From Thiotrichaceae bacterium (GTDB lineage Bacteria > Pseudomonadota > Gammaproteobacteria > Thiotrichales > Thiotrichaceae): a stretch of DNA of 7,737 bases. The position numbers were made by a program, and so were the translations under genes. The notes beneath the pieces were generated by a model. It was given only the letters and a program-made list of their open reading frames with translations, ran no database searches and had not been told where the DNA came from. The stretch lies in the NCBI GenBank assembly GCA_015494435.1, contig WGBH01000008.1, positions 1 through 7,737 on the forward strand. Direction: 5' to 3'. Positions 1 through 6,533 of this stretch are shown here, one piece after another. Each line of letters starts with the position of its first letter. Within the stretch, counting starts at the first letter, position 1.

Positions 1-1
1 A

Positions 2-418
2 AACAAAATAGAGCAAATTAATAATAATCAGCAATCTAATCAGTTATTTTCTTATGAAATTACGTCTTTTTTATGGACCGTTAGTTTGCTAGTTTCTTAT
101 GGACGTTTACCTGAGGGGGTTGATCCAGACAAGAAAATAAGCATTACTAATTGGTTGAGTTTGAATAAAGTAGAAAAATTTCCTTATATTATGCAAATAG
201 CGGCTGTTTTTAATCGCCAACATGCAAGCTTAAATGAAACAGCAGCTTGGTTGACACTGCCTAAACGCTATGTTTATGCTTTTTATAATGGTGTGGCAGC
301 ACTTAATATGATTGAGAACAATCCTGAAAAATTAAATAAGAAAAAAATGATTACAATGACAAATGATGCAGAAAATGATGGAGGGATTAAAAACTTGCTT
401 TTTAAGAAAATAATATAA
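2..418 (+). CDS. 3' end of an unidentified protein; possible C-terminal winged-helix-like region (partial)
   Basis: The frame is open from the left edge of the window to a TAA stop, so about 138 C-terminal codons of a longer gene are present and the true start lies outside. A TTG at 86 could be read as a start, but the frame continues in coding style upstream and no ribosome binding site precedes it. The visible part contains a hydrophobic stretch (SFLWTVSLLVSYGRLPEG) and then a segment around ASLNETAAWLTLPKRYVYAFY. That segment has the spacing of a short helix-turn-helix or winged-helix domain: 'are the residues ... then L-P-x-x-V-x-x-F-Y'. The tail is polar and lysine/asparagine rich. I do not recognise the family. 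The gene ends 96 bases before parA on the same strand, so cotranscription is possible but not shown. The domain call is inference from pattern only. Confidence 0.6.
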   Translation, partial: NKIEQINNNQQSNQLFSYEITSFLWTVSLLVSYGRLPEGVDPDKKISITNWLSLNKVEKFPYIMQIAAVFNRQHASLNETAAWLTLPKRYVYAFYNGVAALNMIENNPEKLNKKKMITMTNDAENDGGIKNLLFKKII

Positions 419-514
419 AGTAGATAAGCTTATTTTTATCAATATTTCCCTTTGTTCATGGTTTTTGCTACTGTTTGATCTTCCTCAATCTGATTTTTAA
501 GCAAGGATTTTAAT

Positions 515-1294
515 ATGGCAAAAGTGCTGGCAATAGCAAACCAAAAAGGTGGTGTTGGCAAAACAACGACAAGTGTGAATCTTGCCGCATCGTTTGTTTC
601 TATTAAACGAAAAGTTCTTGTGATTGATATGGATACTCAAGGCAACGCAACTACAGGTTTGGGGCTTGATAAGCACAATCCGCTTATCTCTTTAAGTGAT
701 GTGTTATTAGAAACCGCAGATATTAAAGATGCCTTACAAAAAGCAGTTGATATTAATATCGATGTCTTATCAGGAGGTGCTGATTTAACCGTCGCTGAGT
801 TGAGTTTGATTAATGAAGATCGGCGTGAATTTCGTTTGCGTACAGTTCTTGCTACGTTGCGTGATCAATACGATTATATTTTAATAGACTGCCCTCCCTC
901 TTTGAATATTTTGACGGTAAACTCATTGGTTGCAGCAGATGGTGTTATAGTGCCGATGCAATGTGAATACTATGCGCTTGAAGGTCTGTCAGCGTTAATT
1001 ACTTCAATTAATATGATCAAAGAAGAGGTCAATAAAGCCCTTGAGATAACGGGAATATTACGCACCATGTATGATTCTCGTAATAATTTATCACGGGATG
1101 TCTCTGAACAATTAACAGAACATTTTGGCGATACTGTGTTTGCGACTTCTATTCCTCGAAATGTACGCTTAGCAGAAGCTCCAAGTCACGGTCAGCCTGT
1201 TTTGAGTTATGATAAGCGTTCAAGTGGTGCATTAGCCTATCTTGCCTTAGCGGCAGAAATGATTCGTAAGGAAGCTAGTCAAACAGTCTCCTAG
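515..1294 (+). CDS. parA: Chromosome partitioning ATPase ParA (Soj family)
   Basis: This is a cytoplasmic, nucleoid-binding P-loop ATPase that forms an ATP-dependent dimer and moves ParB-bound origin regions. The deviant Walker A motif KGGVGKTT is at residues 11-18, with the signature lysine K11 and the phosphate-binding K16. Walker A' (DMDTQGN) is at 38-44 and Walker B (ILIDCPP) at 122-128. The C-terminal RNVRLAEAPSHG motif (215-226) is typical of chromosomal Soj/ParA proteins. At 259 residues it is full length, and it lacks the N-terminal helix-turn-helix of the larger plasmid ParA proteins, so it should not autoregulate by that route. The ATG start is supported by AAGGA at 503-507, seven bases upstream. 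parB follows after 22 bases. I see no convincing sigma-70 promoter in the 96-base upstream gap. Confidence 0.96.
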   Translation: MAKVLAIANQKGGVGKTTTSVNLAASFVSIKRKVLVIDMDTQGNATTGLGLDKHNPLISLSDVLLETADIKDALQKAVDINIDVLSGGADLTVAELSLINEDRREFRLRTVLATLRDQYDYILIDCPPSLNILTVNSLVAADGVIVPMQCEYYALEGLSALITSINMIKEEVNKALEITGILRTMYDSRNNLSRDVSEQLTEHFGDTVFATSIPRNVRLAEAPSHGQPVLSYDKRSSGALAYLALAAEMIRKEASQTVS

Positions 1295-1316
1295 TATAAA
1301 AAAGGAATAATAGACA

Positions 1317-2177
1317 ATGGCAAAGAAGCCGGGATTAGGTCGTGGTTTAGATATGTTGCTCAGTGCGGCATCAACAAAGAAAGATCAAACGGTTAATGAA
1401 ACAGAATTGAAACAACTCCCCGTTGATAGGATTCAAAAAGGCCCTTATCAACCTCGTTTAAATATTGACCCTGATGCATTGCAAGAGTTAGCAGAATCTA
1501 TTAAAGCACAAGGTTTAGTACAGCCTGTGATTGTGCGTCGTCTTGACTCAGGGCTTTATGAGTTAATTGCAGGTGAACGTCGTTGGCGCGCAGCGCAAAT
1601 TGCAGGTTTGCATGAGATTTCTGCCATTGTGCGTGTGATTCCAGATCAAGCCGCTGCGGCTATGTCGCTGATTGAAAATATTCAACGCGAAGACTTAAAT
1701 GCATTGGAAGAATCCCTTGCTATGAGCCGTTTAATTCGTGAATTTGGTTTAACGCATCAAGAAACAGCCAATGCAGTAGGACGCTCACGCACTGCGGTCA
1801 GTAATTTATTGCGTTTATTAGAGCTAGAAGATGAGACAAAAAAACTACTCGAAACAAAACAGCTTGATATGGGGCATGCGCGTGCATTACTCGCATTAGA
1901 AGGGAAAATTCAGCGAGATACCGCACAAAAAGTTGCAAAAAAAGGCATGTCAGTCCGTGATACTGAACATTTAGTTAAAAACATGCTAAACAGCACGCAA
2001 AGTTCTGTTAGCAAAGAGAAGGAAAAACCTGTTGAAGTGAGTAAGTTAGAGCAATCGCTGGCAGAGACGCTTGGTGCTGAGATTAATATTAAATACAATT
2101 CTCGTGGCAAGGGAAAACTGATTATTGCTTATAATAGTTTGGATGAGCTTGACGGTATTTTGGAGCATATTAAGTAA
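1317..2177 (+). CDS. parB: Chromosome partitioning protein ParB (Spo0J family, parS-binding CTP switch)
   Basis: ParB binds parS centromere sites, loads as a sliding clamp in a CTP-dependent way and stimulates ParA ATPase. The domains are in the usual order. An N-terminal LGRGLDMLL segment (7-15) matches the ParA-contacting motif. The ParB/Srx nucleotide-binding domain (about 34-125) carries GERRWRA at 86-92 and ENIQRED at 120-126. A helix-turn-helix DNA-binding domain spans roughly 145-170 (LTHQETANAVGRSRTAVSN). A charged linker leads to a C-terminal dimerisation segment (about 243-286). The length of 286 residues is normal. AAAGGA at 1301-1306 supports the ATG at 1317. The next gene begins one base after its stop codon, which suggests translational coupling. 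The usual rsmG/mnmG neighbours of gammaproteobacterial parAB are not visible here, though they could lie outside the window. Confidence 0.96.
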   Translation: MAKKPGLGRGLDMLLSAASTKKDQTVNETELKQLPVDRIQKGPYQPRLNIDPDALQELAESIKAQGLVQPVIVRRLDSGLYELIAGERRWRAAQIAGLHEISAIVRVIPDQAAAAMSLIENIQREDLNALEESLAMSRLIREFGLTHQETANAVGRSRTAVSNLLRLLELEDETKKLLETKQLDMGHARALLALEGKIQRDTAQKVAKKGMSVRDTEHLVKNMLNSTQSSVSKEKEKPVEVSKLEQSLAETLGAEINIKYNSRGKGKLIIAYNSLDELDGILEHIK

Positions 2178-2178
2178 A

Positions 2179-3102
2179 ATGGGCATGAATAAATTTTTAA
2201 GTGATGAAGATTTGGCCGTTATTCATACTTTGGATGATAACTCTCTTTATGCAGCACCTAATCTTATCGAGGAATTATTTACTTATCCGTATTTAAGTGA
2301 TTCCTGTTTATTAGTTAGCTATGATGATGCAGGTAATCCGACAGGTTATATTCCACTGGGTATGTATTTGAGTGATAGCACATTAATAGCGTCCTATATT
2401 CCCGCTATTCCACCTTCACCGCCAATCTCTCCAATCTATACGCCTGGGGCAGAGCATGTTATTGCTGATTTAGGGAGTCTGCTTGATGAAGGGACGCTTT
2501 ATTTTGATGTCGATATGGTCGCTCATTATAGTTTTTCATACTTAGAAGATACGGCAAGTGCTTATTGTTTGCCAATGAAAGATTATCTATCCTATTTATC
2601 GGCATCACGTCGTAAAGACTTTAGGCGTAAATTAAAGGTTGCTGAAAAATATCAAATAAAACAGGGGTCTCTTAGCGATGTTATGGAGGCATGGCCGTGG
2701 ATGAAAAGTGTATGGGAAAAACGCGGTGCTTATGATAGCGAGCATGTTCAACGAGTTTTTAGGTGGTTAAAAGCAATAGAAGCCTCAGGTAGAGCGATTA
2801 TGAAGGTTGATAAGTATTTATTGGATGGAAAATTTGTTGGGGTGAATTGTTGCGTTATGCATGACTATAAAGGCACGAGGCATATTGATGATTATTTAAC
2901 ATGGTATGATGCCTCGGTTGCCTCAGGGCTTGGAATTATCAGTGCAATTAATAATATAACCAATCCATTATATTATGGTGCGCGTTATAACCTTGGTTTG
3001 CCTGGTTATTATGGTAAAACCTTTGATGGACATGAATATAAATGGGATCTTTTTCCTGAATTTATTCGCTTAAAACAATCAATTATTCATATTGAGATTT
3101 AG
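2179..3102 (+). CDS. GNAT/FemAB-like (BioF2-type) acyltransferase domain protein
   Basis: The 307-residue protein resembles the GNAT-fold group that includes FemAB peptidyltransferases and the 'BioF2-like' acetyltransferases. The best marker is the basic helix SASRRKDFRRKLKVAEKY (141-158). It is followed by a tryptophan-rich helix (WPWMKSVWEKRG, 172-183) and a beta-rich C-terminal half that includes VGVNCCVMHD (220-229) and a HIDDYLTWYD turn (235-244). The N-terminal third is more divergent and holds a proline-rich stretch at 75-89. No signal peptide or membrane segment is visible. I chose the ATG at 2179: it begins one base after the parB stop, and GGAG at 2162-2165 is its nearest ribosome-binding match. 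The frame also runs upstream into parB, and an ATG at 2185 is possible. Substrate and role are unknown. Coupling to parB suggests co-expression and is not proof of a segregation role. Confidence 0.7.
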   Translation: MGMNKFLSDEDLAVIHTLDDNSLYAAPNLIEELFTYPYLSDSCLLVSYDDAGNPTGYIPLGMYLSDSTLIASYIPAIPPSPPISPIYTPGAEHVIADLGSLLDEGTLYFDVDMVAHYSFSYLEDTASAYCLPMKDYLSYLSASRRKDFRRKLKVAEKYQIKQGSLSDVMEAWPWMKSVWEKRGAYDSEHVQRVFRWLKAIEASGRAIMKVDKYLLDGKFVGVNCCVMHDYKGTRHIDDYLTWYDASVASGLGIISAINNITNPLYYGARYNLGLPGYYGKTFDGHEYKWDLFPEFIRLKQSIIHIEI

Positions 3103-3117
3103 AAAAAGTTAAGCGCT

Positions 3118-3609
3118 ATGTCATACAATCCAAAACTCAATAAAACGGTATTAAGCTCACCGATTCATTTTTTTGCCTTTGGTTTCGGTAGTGGGCTTGC
3201 ACCTTTTGCACCTGGGACTTTTGGTACACTTGCAGCCGTTCCCCTTTATTTATTGATGATTAATTTCGGCTTGTCACTTTATCTGCTGATGACACTTATT
3301 TCAATTGTGATTGGTTTTTGGCTGTGTGGTAAATCATCCGAAATGTTAGGAGTACACGATCACTCAGGCATTGTATGGGATGAGTTCGCAGGCTTTTTTA
3401 TCACTATGATAGCCGCTCCGAAAAGTTGGCAGTGGATCGTGCTAGGTTTTGCTTTATTTAGACTGTTTGATATTTGGAAGCCATGGCCAATCCATATAGT
3501 GGATAAAAAAGTACAAGGTGGTGTAGGAATAATGATGGATGATGTGATTGCTGGAATCTATGCTTTAGTGGTGCTTCAATTGATAGCTTTTGCTAGCAAT
3601 GAGTTCTAG
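3118..3609 (+). CDS. pgpA: Phosphatidylglycerophosphatase A
   Basis: PgpA is an inner-membrane, Mg2+-dependent phosphatase that removes the phosphate from phosphatidylglycerophosphate to give phosphatidylglycerol. The 163-residue length is usual for the family. The expected motifs are present: GFGSGLAPFAPGTFGT near residues 22-37, the acidic SGIVWDEFAG block at 83-92 (D88, E89), FRLFDIWKPWP at 114-124 and GGVGIMMDD at 134-142 (D141, D142). Hydrophobic membrane segments lie around 36-69, 92-114 and 143-159. In many gammaproteobacteria pgpA follows thiL in the nusB-thiL-pgpA order. Here it follows parAB and the acyltransferase-like gene, 15 bases downstream, so it probably shares their transcript. 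The ribosome binding site is weak. Confidence 0.94.
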   Translation: MSYNPKLNKTVLSSPIHFFAFGFGSGLAPFAPGTFGTLAAVPLYLLMINFGLSLYLLMTLISIVIGFWLCGKSSEMLGVHDHSGIVWDEFAGFFITMIAAPKSWQWIVLGFALFRLFDIWKPWPIHIVDKKVQGGVGIMMDDVIAGIYALVVLQLIAFASNEF

Positions 3610-3658
3610 TGTTCAATCTATATGTGATGGGTATATGGCATAAAAATAGGATAAGGTG

Positions 3659-3988
3659 ATGAAATTATTACTAAAAATTATACGAAGAATCTTATTGTCT
3701 CTAATGATAATTACCTTATTATTCAGTATTATCTTTATCATTCAGTATTATACGGTTGGAACCAAACAGGATATAGATGCTTTTTTTGGTTTACTATTTA
3801 TTGCTGCGATTTTTGGTATACCTTATTTGGTCTTTTTTAAATTATCCTCTAATAAAAAGCAGAAAAAGAAGAAAAAACATAAAAAAAGAAAGCTTATTTC
3901 CAGAAGATGTCAAGCCTGTCATTCACCACAATTGAAGTCATATAAAAATGGTTATAAATGTGAACATTGTGGTGCAATATACCACTAA
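3659..3988 (+). CDS. Small membrane protein with Lys-rich linker and C-terminal zinc ribbon, function unknown
   Basis: I do not recognise this 109-residue protein. It has two hydrophobic helices (about 10-30 and 41-61), then a very basic stretch (about 61-83, including a run of KKQKKKKKHKKRK), then a compact C-terminal zinc-ribbon-like knuckle. The knuckle is CxxC at 84-87 and CxxC at 101-104, with extra histidines at 88 and 109. By the positive-inside rule the basic stretch and zinc ribbon should be cytoplasmic, with both termini inside (inference). A GTG at 3656 gives the same frame, but AGGA at 3648-3651 sits seven bases before the ATG at 3659, so I use the ATG. The gene begins 49 bases after pgpA and ends 93 bases before gltX, and it could belong to either transcript. 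It may bind nucleic acid or a ribosome-associated partner at the membrane, but nothing in the sequence decides this. Confidence 0.72.
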   Translation: MKLLLKIIRRILLSLMIITLLFSIIFIIQYYTVGTKQDIDAFFGLLFIAAIFGIPYLVFFKLSSNKKQKKKKKHKKRKLISRRCQACHSPQLKSYKNGYKCEHCGAIYH

Positions 3989-4081
3989 TTATTTTGATTA
4001 TTATACAGAAAGGCTACCGCGAAAAGGTTTGATGGTGTACTCTCACGCGCCTATCTATATTTTATAAAGCAGAGTTTTTAA

Positions 4082-5488
4082 ATGACAGTTAAGACACGGT
4101 TTGCACCTAGCCCTACGGGGTATCTTCATATTGGAGGCGCACGTACTGCGCTTTATTGTTGGTTATATGCACGTAAAACAGGCGGTAATTTTTTATTACG
4201 CATTGAGGATACTGATCGTGAACGTTCAACCCAAGCATCGGTAGATGCTATTTTAGAAGGGATGGAATGGCTACAGTTAGACTATGATGAAGAGCCAGTT
4301 TTCCAGACAGATCGCTTTGATCGTTATGCAGAAGTGATTCAGCAATTAATGGATCAGGGTGATGCCTATTATTGTTACTGTTCCCGTGAAGAACTGGATG
4401 AGATGCGTGATCAACAACGTAAAAACAAGCAAAAGCCACGTTATGATGGGCGTTGTCGTCATCGTAGTGAACCGCGTGAAGGCGTTGATCCTGTGATTCG
4501 CTTTCGTAATCCTACCGATGGTGAGGTGGTGATCGATGATTTGGTGAAAGGTAAAATTGTGATTGCGAATAAAGAGCTGGATGATCTTATTATTGCTCGT
4601 TCTGATGGTACACCGACTTATAATTTGACCGTGGTTGTGGACGATATTGATATGCAGATGACCCATGTTATTCGTGGCGATGATCATATCAATAATACGC
4701 CACGCCAGATTAATATGTACAAAGCACTTGGTGCAGAGCTACCAAAATTTGCGCATGTTCCTATGATTTTAGGTGATGATGGTAAACGTCTATCAAAGCG
4801 TCATGGGGCGGTGGGTGTTATGCAATACCGTGAAGAAGGGTATTTACCACAGGCAGTATTAAATTATCTGATACGCCTTGGCTGGTCGCATGGTGATCAA
4901 GAGATTTTCAGTCGTGAGGAAATGATTGCCTTATTTGATATTGGCGATGTACACAGCGCACCATCAACCTTTAATACAGAAAAACTGCAATGGTTGAATC
5001 AGCAGTATATTAAAACATTGCCGGTAGAAGAAATTATTAAGCATTTGCAGTGGCATATTGAAGATCAAAATCTGGATATTTCAAACGGTCCTGAATTGGC
5101 AGATGTTGTTAATGCTTCACGTGAACGTGCTAAAAGTCTGGCCGATTTAGTCGCTAGCTGTCGTTATTATTATGAAGATTTTACCGAGTATGATCTCAAT
5201 GCGGCGAAGAAAAACTTCAAAACGGCAACACCTGATATTATGCAAGCATTGCGGGATCAATTAGAAAGTTTATCAGAATGGGAGCTTGATAGTATTGATA
5301 CTGCTATAAAAGCAACCTGCAAAACACTGGATTTAAAACTCAATAAAGTGGGGCCGCCCTTACGAGTTGCAGTGACAGGAAGCGCGATGTCACCTTCATT
5401 GGATGTTACCTTAAAGCTAGTAGGGCGAGAACGTACTTTAAAGCGACTCACTCAAGCGATTGCCTTTAATCGTGCTAAGTATGCTTAG
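4082..5488 (+). CDS. gltX: Glutamyl-tRNA synthetase (class I)
   Basis: This cytoplasmic enzyme charges tRNA-Glu with glutamate using ATP. The class I signatures are intact: the HIGH-type motif HIGG at residues 16-19 in APSPTGYLHIGGARTALY, and the KMSKS-type motif KRLSK at 235-239 within DGKRLSKRHGAVGVMQY. The zinc-binding set C98, C100, C125 and H127 (CYC and CRH) matches the arrangement known for E. coli GluRS. The 468-residue length is full for the family, with a C-terminal anticodon-binding region from about residue 320. This excludes the shorter GluQ paralogue, which lacks that region. The ATG is 93 bases after the zinc-ribbon gene; the ribosome binding site is weak (AGAG, 4071-4074). The gene converges on cas6 on the other strand with a 54-base gap. 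Confidence 0.97.
   Translation: MTVKTRFAPSPTGYLHIGGARTALYCWLYARKTGGNFLLRIEDTDRERSTQASVDAILEGMEWLQLDYDEEPVFQTDRFDRYAEVIQQLMDQGDAYYCYCSREELDEMRDQQRKNKQKPRYDGRCRHRSEPREGVDPVIRFRNPTDGEVVIDDLVKGKIVIANKELDDLIIARSDGTPTYNLTVVVDDIDMQMTHVIRGDDHINNTPRQINMYKALGAELPKFAHVPMILGDDGKRLSKRHGAVGVMQYREEGYLPQAVLNYLIRLGWSHGDQEIFSREEMIALFDIGDVHSAPSTFNTEKLQWLNQQYIKTLPVEEIIKHLQWHIEDQNLDISNGPELADVVNASRERAKSLADLVASCRYYYEDFTEYDLNAAKKNFKTATPDIMQALRDQLESLSEWELDSIDTAIKATCKTLDLKLNKVGPPLRVAVTGSAMSPSLDVTLKLVGRERTLKRLTQAIAFNRAKYA
5113..5128. promoter_or_regulatory. parS-like palindrome inside gltX
   Basis: The sequence TGCTTCACGTGAACGT contains a perfect 10-base palindrome, TTCACGTGAA (5116-5125), the core of the bacterial parS consensus TGTTTCACGTGAAACA. 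By eye 12 of 16 positions match. It encodes Ala-Ser-Arg-Glu-Arg in GltX, so codon choice alone could have produced it. It lies about 2.9 kb from parB, and centromere sites often lie near parAB. I saw no other CACGTG-centred site in the window. The outer arms are degenerate, so binding is uncertain. Confidence 0.35.
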
Positions 5489-5506
5489 AACTTAGAAAGT
5501 AAGCTT

Positions 5507-5525
5507 AATCTTTATGCATAAGATT
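5507..5525. terminator. Weak hairpin between convergent gltX and cas6
   Basis: AATCTT (5507-5512) and AAGATT (5520-5525) form a six-pair inverted repeat around the seven-base loop TATGCAT. It is the only inverted repeat I see in the 54-base gap where gltX and the htpX-cas6 unit converge, so it is the best candidate for a two-way terminator. The stem is AT-rich and no T-run follows on either strand, so termination could instead be factor-dependent. Confidence 0.25.
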
Positions 5526-5542
5526 GCGACGGAAATGGATGG

Positions 5543-6232
5543 TTATTCATCAGCAACAAGCGATTTGATGCCTTTATGTGGTAAAAATATTCCACAACCT
5601 AACTGTCTATTTCCACCTAAGCCTACTTGTTGTATTTTGATAGAAGAGTCGCTATCTAAATCAGCAATCATTAAATGACGGGTATGCAAATCACCGTTTG
5701 GAGTCTTAATAATATGCGCTTTGCCACTCATCATTTTTTTGATATTAGCCCCTGTCATTTGTTTAAACTCACTCGCATAACGTTGTAAGAACTCATCTTC
5801 AGATTCATTTTTATCGCTGACTACATGACGGGAAAAAATAATACTGGTATTGACTAATTTCTTTTGTTTAGGTTTACCAAGTTTTAATGGATGGCCAGCA
5901 ATGGTGAGTGTCTTGCCAGAGAGTGCTTTAGTCTTCTCAATAAATTCACGCGGTATACGCAAATAGAGTCGAGTACGACGAGAGGGATACAGGACTTGGT
6001 TTTCACCGTCTTCAGGACGCATCCAGCCATTATTACTTTCAGCTACAAAAAGTTGATGAATACCAATTTGTTTATTCCCCTTAAGCCAAGGTAGTGTTTG
6101 TTGCAATTGTTGGCGTAATTCCCATGCATGATCAAGTGGTAACTGCTTGCAGTTAATATTAAAACTGATGTCAATAATCTCATCAGGTATTTGATAAGGT
6201 AATGTTTTATCTTCGTCTTCTTGCCAGAACAT
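5543..6232 (-). CDS. cas6: Stand-alone Cas6-type CRISPR RNA endonuclease, Cmx6 (subtype MYXAN) family
   Basis: Cas6 proteins are RAMP-fold endoribonucleases that cut precursor CRISPR RNA within each repeat. This 229-residue protein follows the layout of the Cas6/Cmx6 family first defined with the Myxococcus dev-type subtype. That layout includes an early strand DISFNINCKQLPLDHAWEL (21-39) with a conserved-looking H35, QIGIHQLF (55-62, H58), RTRLYLRIPREFI (86-98), LSGKTLTIAGHPLKLGKP (104-121) and SRHVVSDK (134-141). Near the end is the diagnostic glycine-rich loop GLGGNRQLGCGIFLPHKGI (204-222). AGGAGA at 6238-6243, five bases before the ATG, is the best ribosome binding site of this strand. 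The gene starts 30 bases after the 65-residue gene. No CRISPR array, cas3, cas5, cas7, cas8, cas1 or cas2 is visible. It may serve a distant array or have been recruited to another RNA. The family call is from memory of the pattern; catalytic residues are inferred. Confidence 0.83.
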   Translation of the reverse strand: MFWQEDEDKTLPYQIPDEIIDISFNINCKQLPLDHAWELRQQLQQTLPWLKGNKQIGIHQLFVAESNNGWMRPEDGENQVLYPSRRTRLYLRIPREFIEKTKALSGKTLTIAGHPLKLGKPKQKKLVNTSIIFSRHVVSDKNESEDEFLQRYASEFKQMTGANIKKMMSGKAHIIKTPNGDLHTRHLMIADLDSDSSIKIQQVGLGGNRQLGCGIFLPHKGIKSLVADE

Positions 6233-6262
6233 GCAGGTCTCCTATAAAGAATATTTAAATCA

Positions 6263-6460
6263 TTAACGAGCAGACTCAAAGGCTAGATTCAGTTGCTCAT
6301 GCCAATCTTCTGGACGGTCATTATAATTAGGTGGTTCTATATCAACCTGAAAAAATAGTTCGCCCGTTTCTAGCGCATAGGTTTGAAGCGTTTTTTTTAA
6401 CTCATCAAAGCTTGAAATATCATCCCCGCTTTGTAATAAAATTGCACTGAGTGATAGCAT
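6263..6460 (-). CDS. Small acidic protein of unknown function between htpX and cas6
   Basis: This gene encodes 65 residues, and I do not recognise the family. It looks real: GAGAGG at 6467-6472 sits six bases before the ATG, the frame ends 30 bases before the cas6 start, and it runs on the same strand as both neighbours. The protein is soluble and acidic. A probable N-terminal helix region (LSLSAILLQ, then FDELKKTLQTYALETG, 19-33) is followed by a short strand-like patch (LFFQVDIEPP, 35-44) and a C-terminal helix (RPEDWHEQLNLAFESAR, 49-65). It has no cysteines, signal peptide or membrane segment. A role as a partner or regulator of Cas6, or as a small adaptor for HtpX, would fit the position, but the sequence itself points to neither. 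Confidence 0.72.
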   Translation of the reverse strand: MLSLSAILLQSGDDISSFDELKKTLQTYALETGELFFQVDIEPPNYNDRPEDWHEQLNLAFESAR

Positions 6461-6479
6461 AATAATCCTCTCTTAGGGA

Positions 6480-6521
6480 GTAGGGTGTGTTAGGAACTTC
6501 CAAGTAAACAGCAGACCCTAC
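6480..6521 (-). other. Inverted repeat (RNA hairpin candidate) between htpX and the small gene
   Basis: GTAGGGT (6480-6486) and ACCCTAC (6515-6521) are perfect seven-base arms. After one mismatch, two further pairs can form inside. The loop is long, about 22-28 bases. It occupies most of the 73-base gap after the htpX stop codon and ends seven bases before the small gene's ribosome binding site on the transcribed strand. No T-run follows, so a classical terminator is unlikely. It could be a processing or stability element separating htpX from the two downstream genes. Confidence 0.4.
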
Positions 6522-6533
6522 AGTATTAATAAA

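Noticed and set aside
424..442. ATAAGCTTAT palindrome and T-run after the first gene as a terminator
   Set aside because: The perfect palindrome would leave only a four-base loop with three AT pairs, and the alternative five-pair stem is all AT except one pair. Too weak to call.
3852..3895. A-rich tract in the zinc-ribbon gene as a programmed frameshift or slippage site
   Set aside because: Runs are six or seven A and no in-frame A-AAA-AAG-type heptamer is present. The downstream zero frame encodes an intact zinc ribbon, so simple lysine coding explains it.
4378..4394. GTTC/GAAC arms around CCGTGAA in gltX as a second parS site
   Set aside because: The central CACGTG is missing and arm spacing differs from parS.
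4346..4687. Long minus-strand open frame opposite gltX (113 codons)
   Set aside because: It is antisense to a certain gene, has low-complexity threonine/isoleucine/histidine-rich content and no ribosome binding site; it is a shadow frame.
6043..6279. Minus-strand frame of 78 codons overlapping the cas6 start
   Set aside because: It overlaps the well-supported starts and ends of both the small gene and cas6, in a different frame, and its protein has no recognisable motif.
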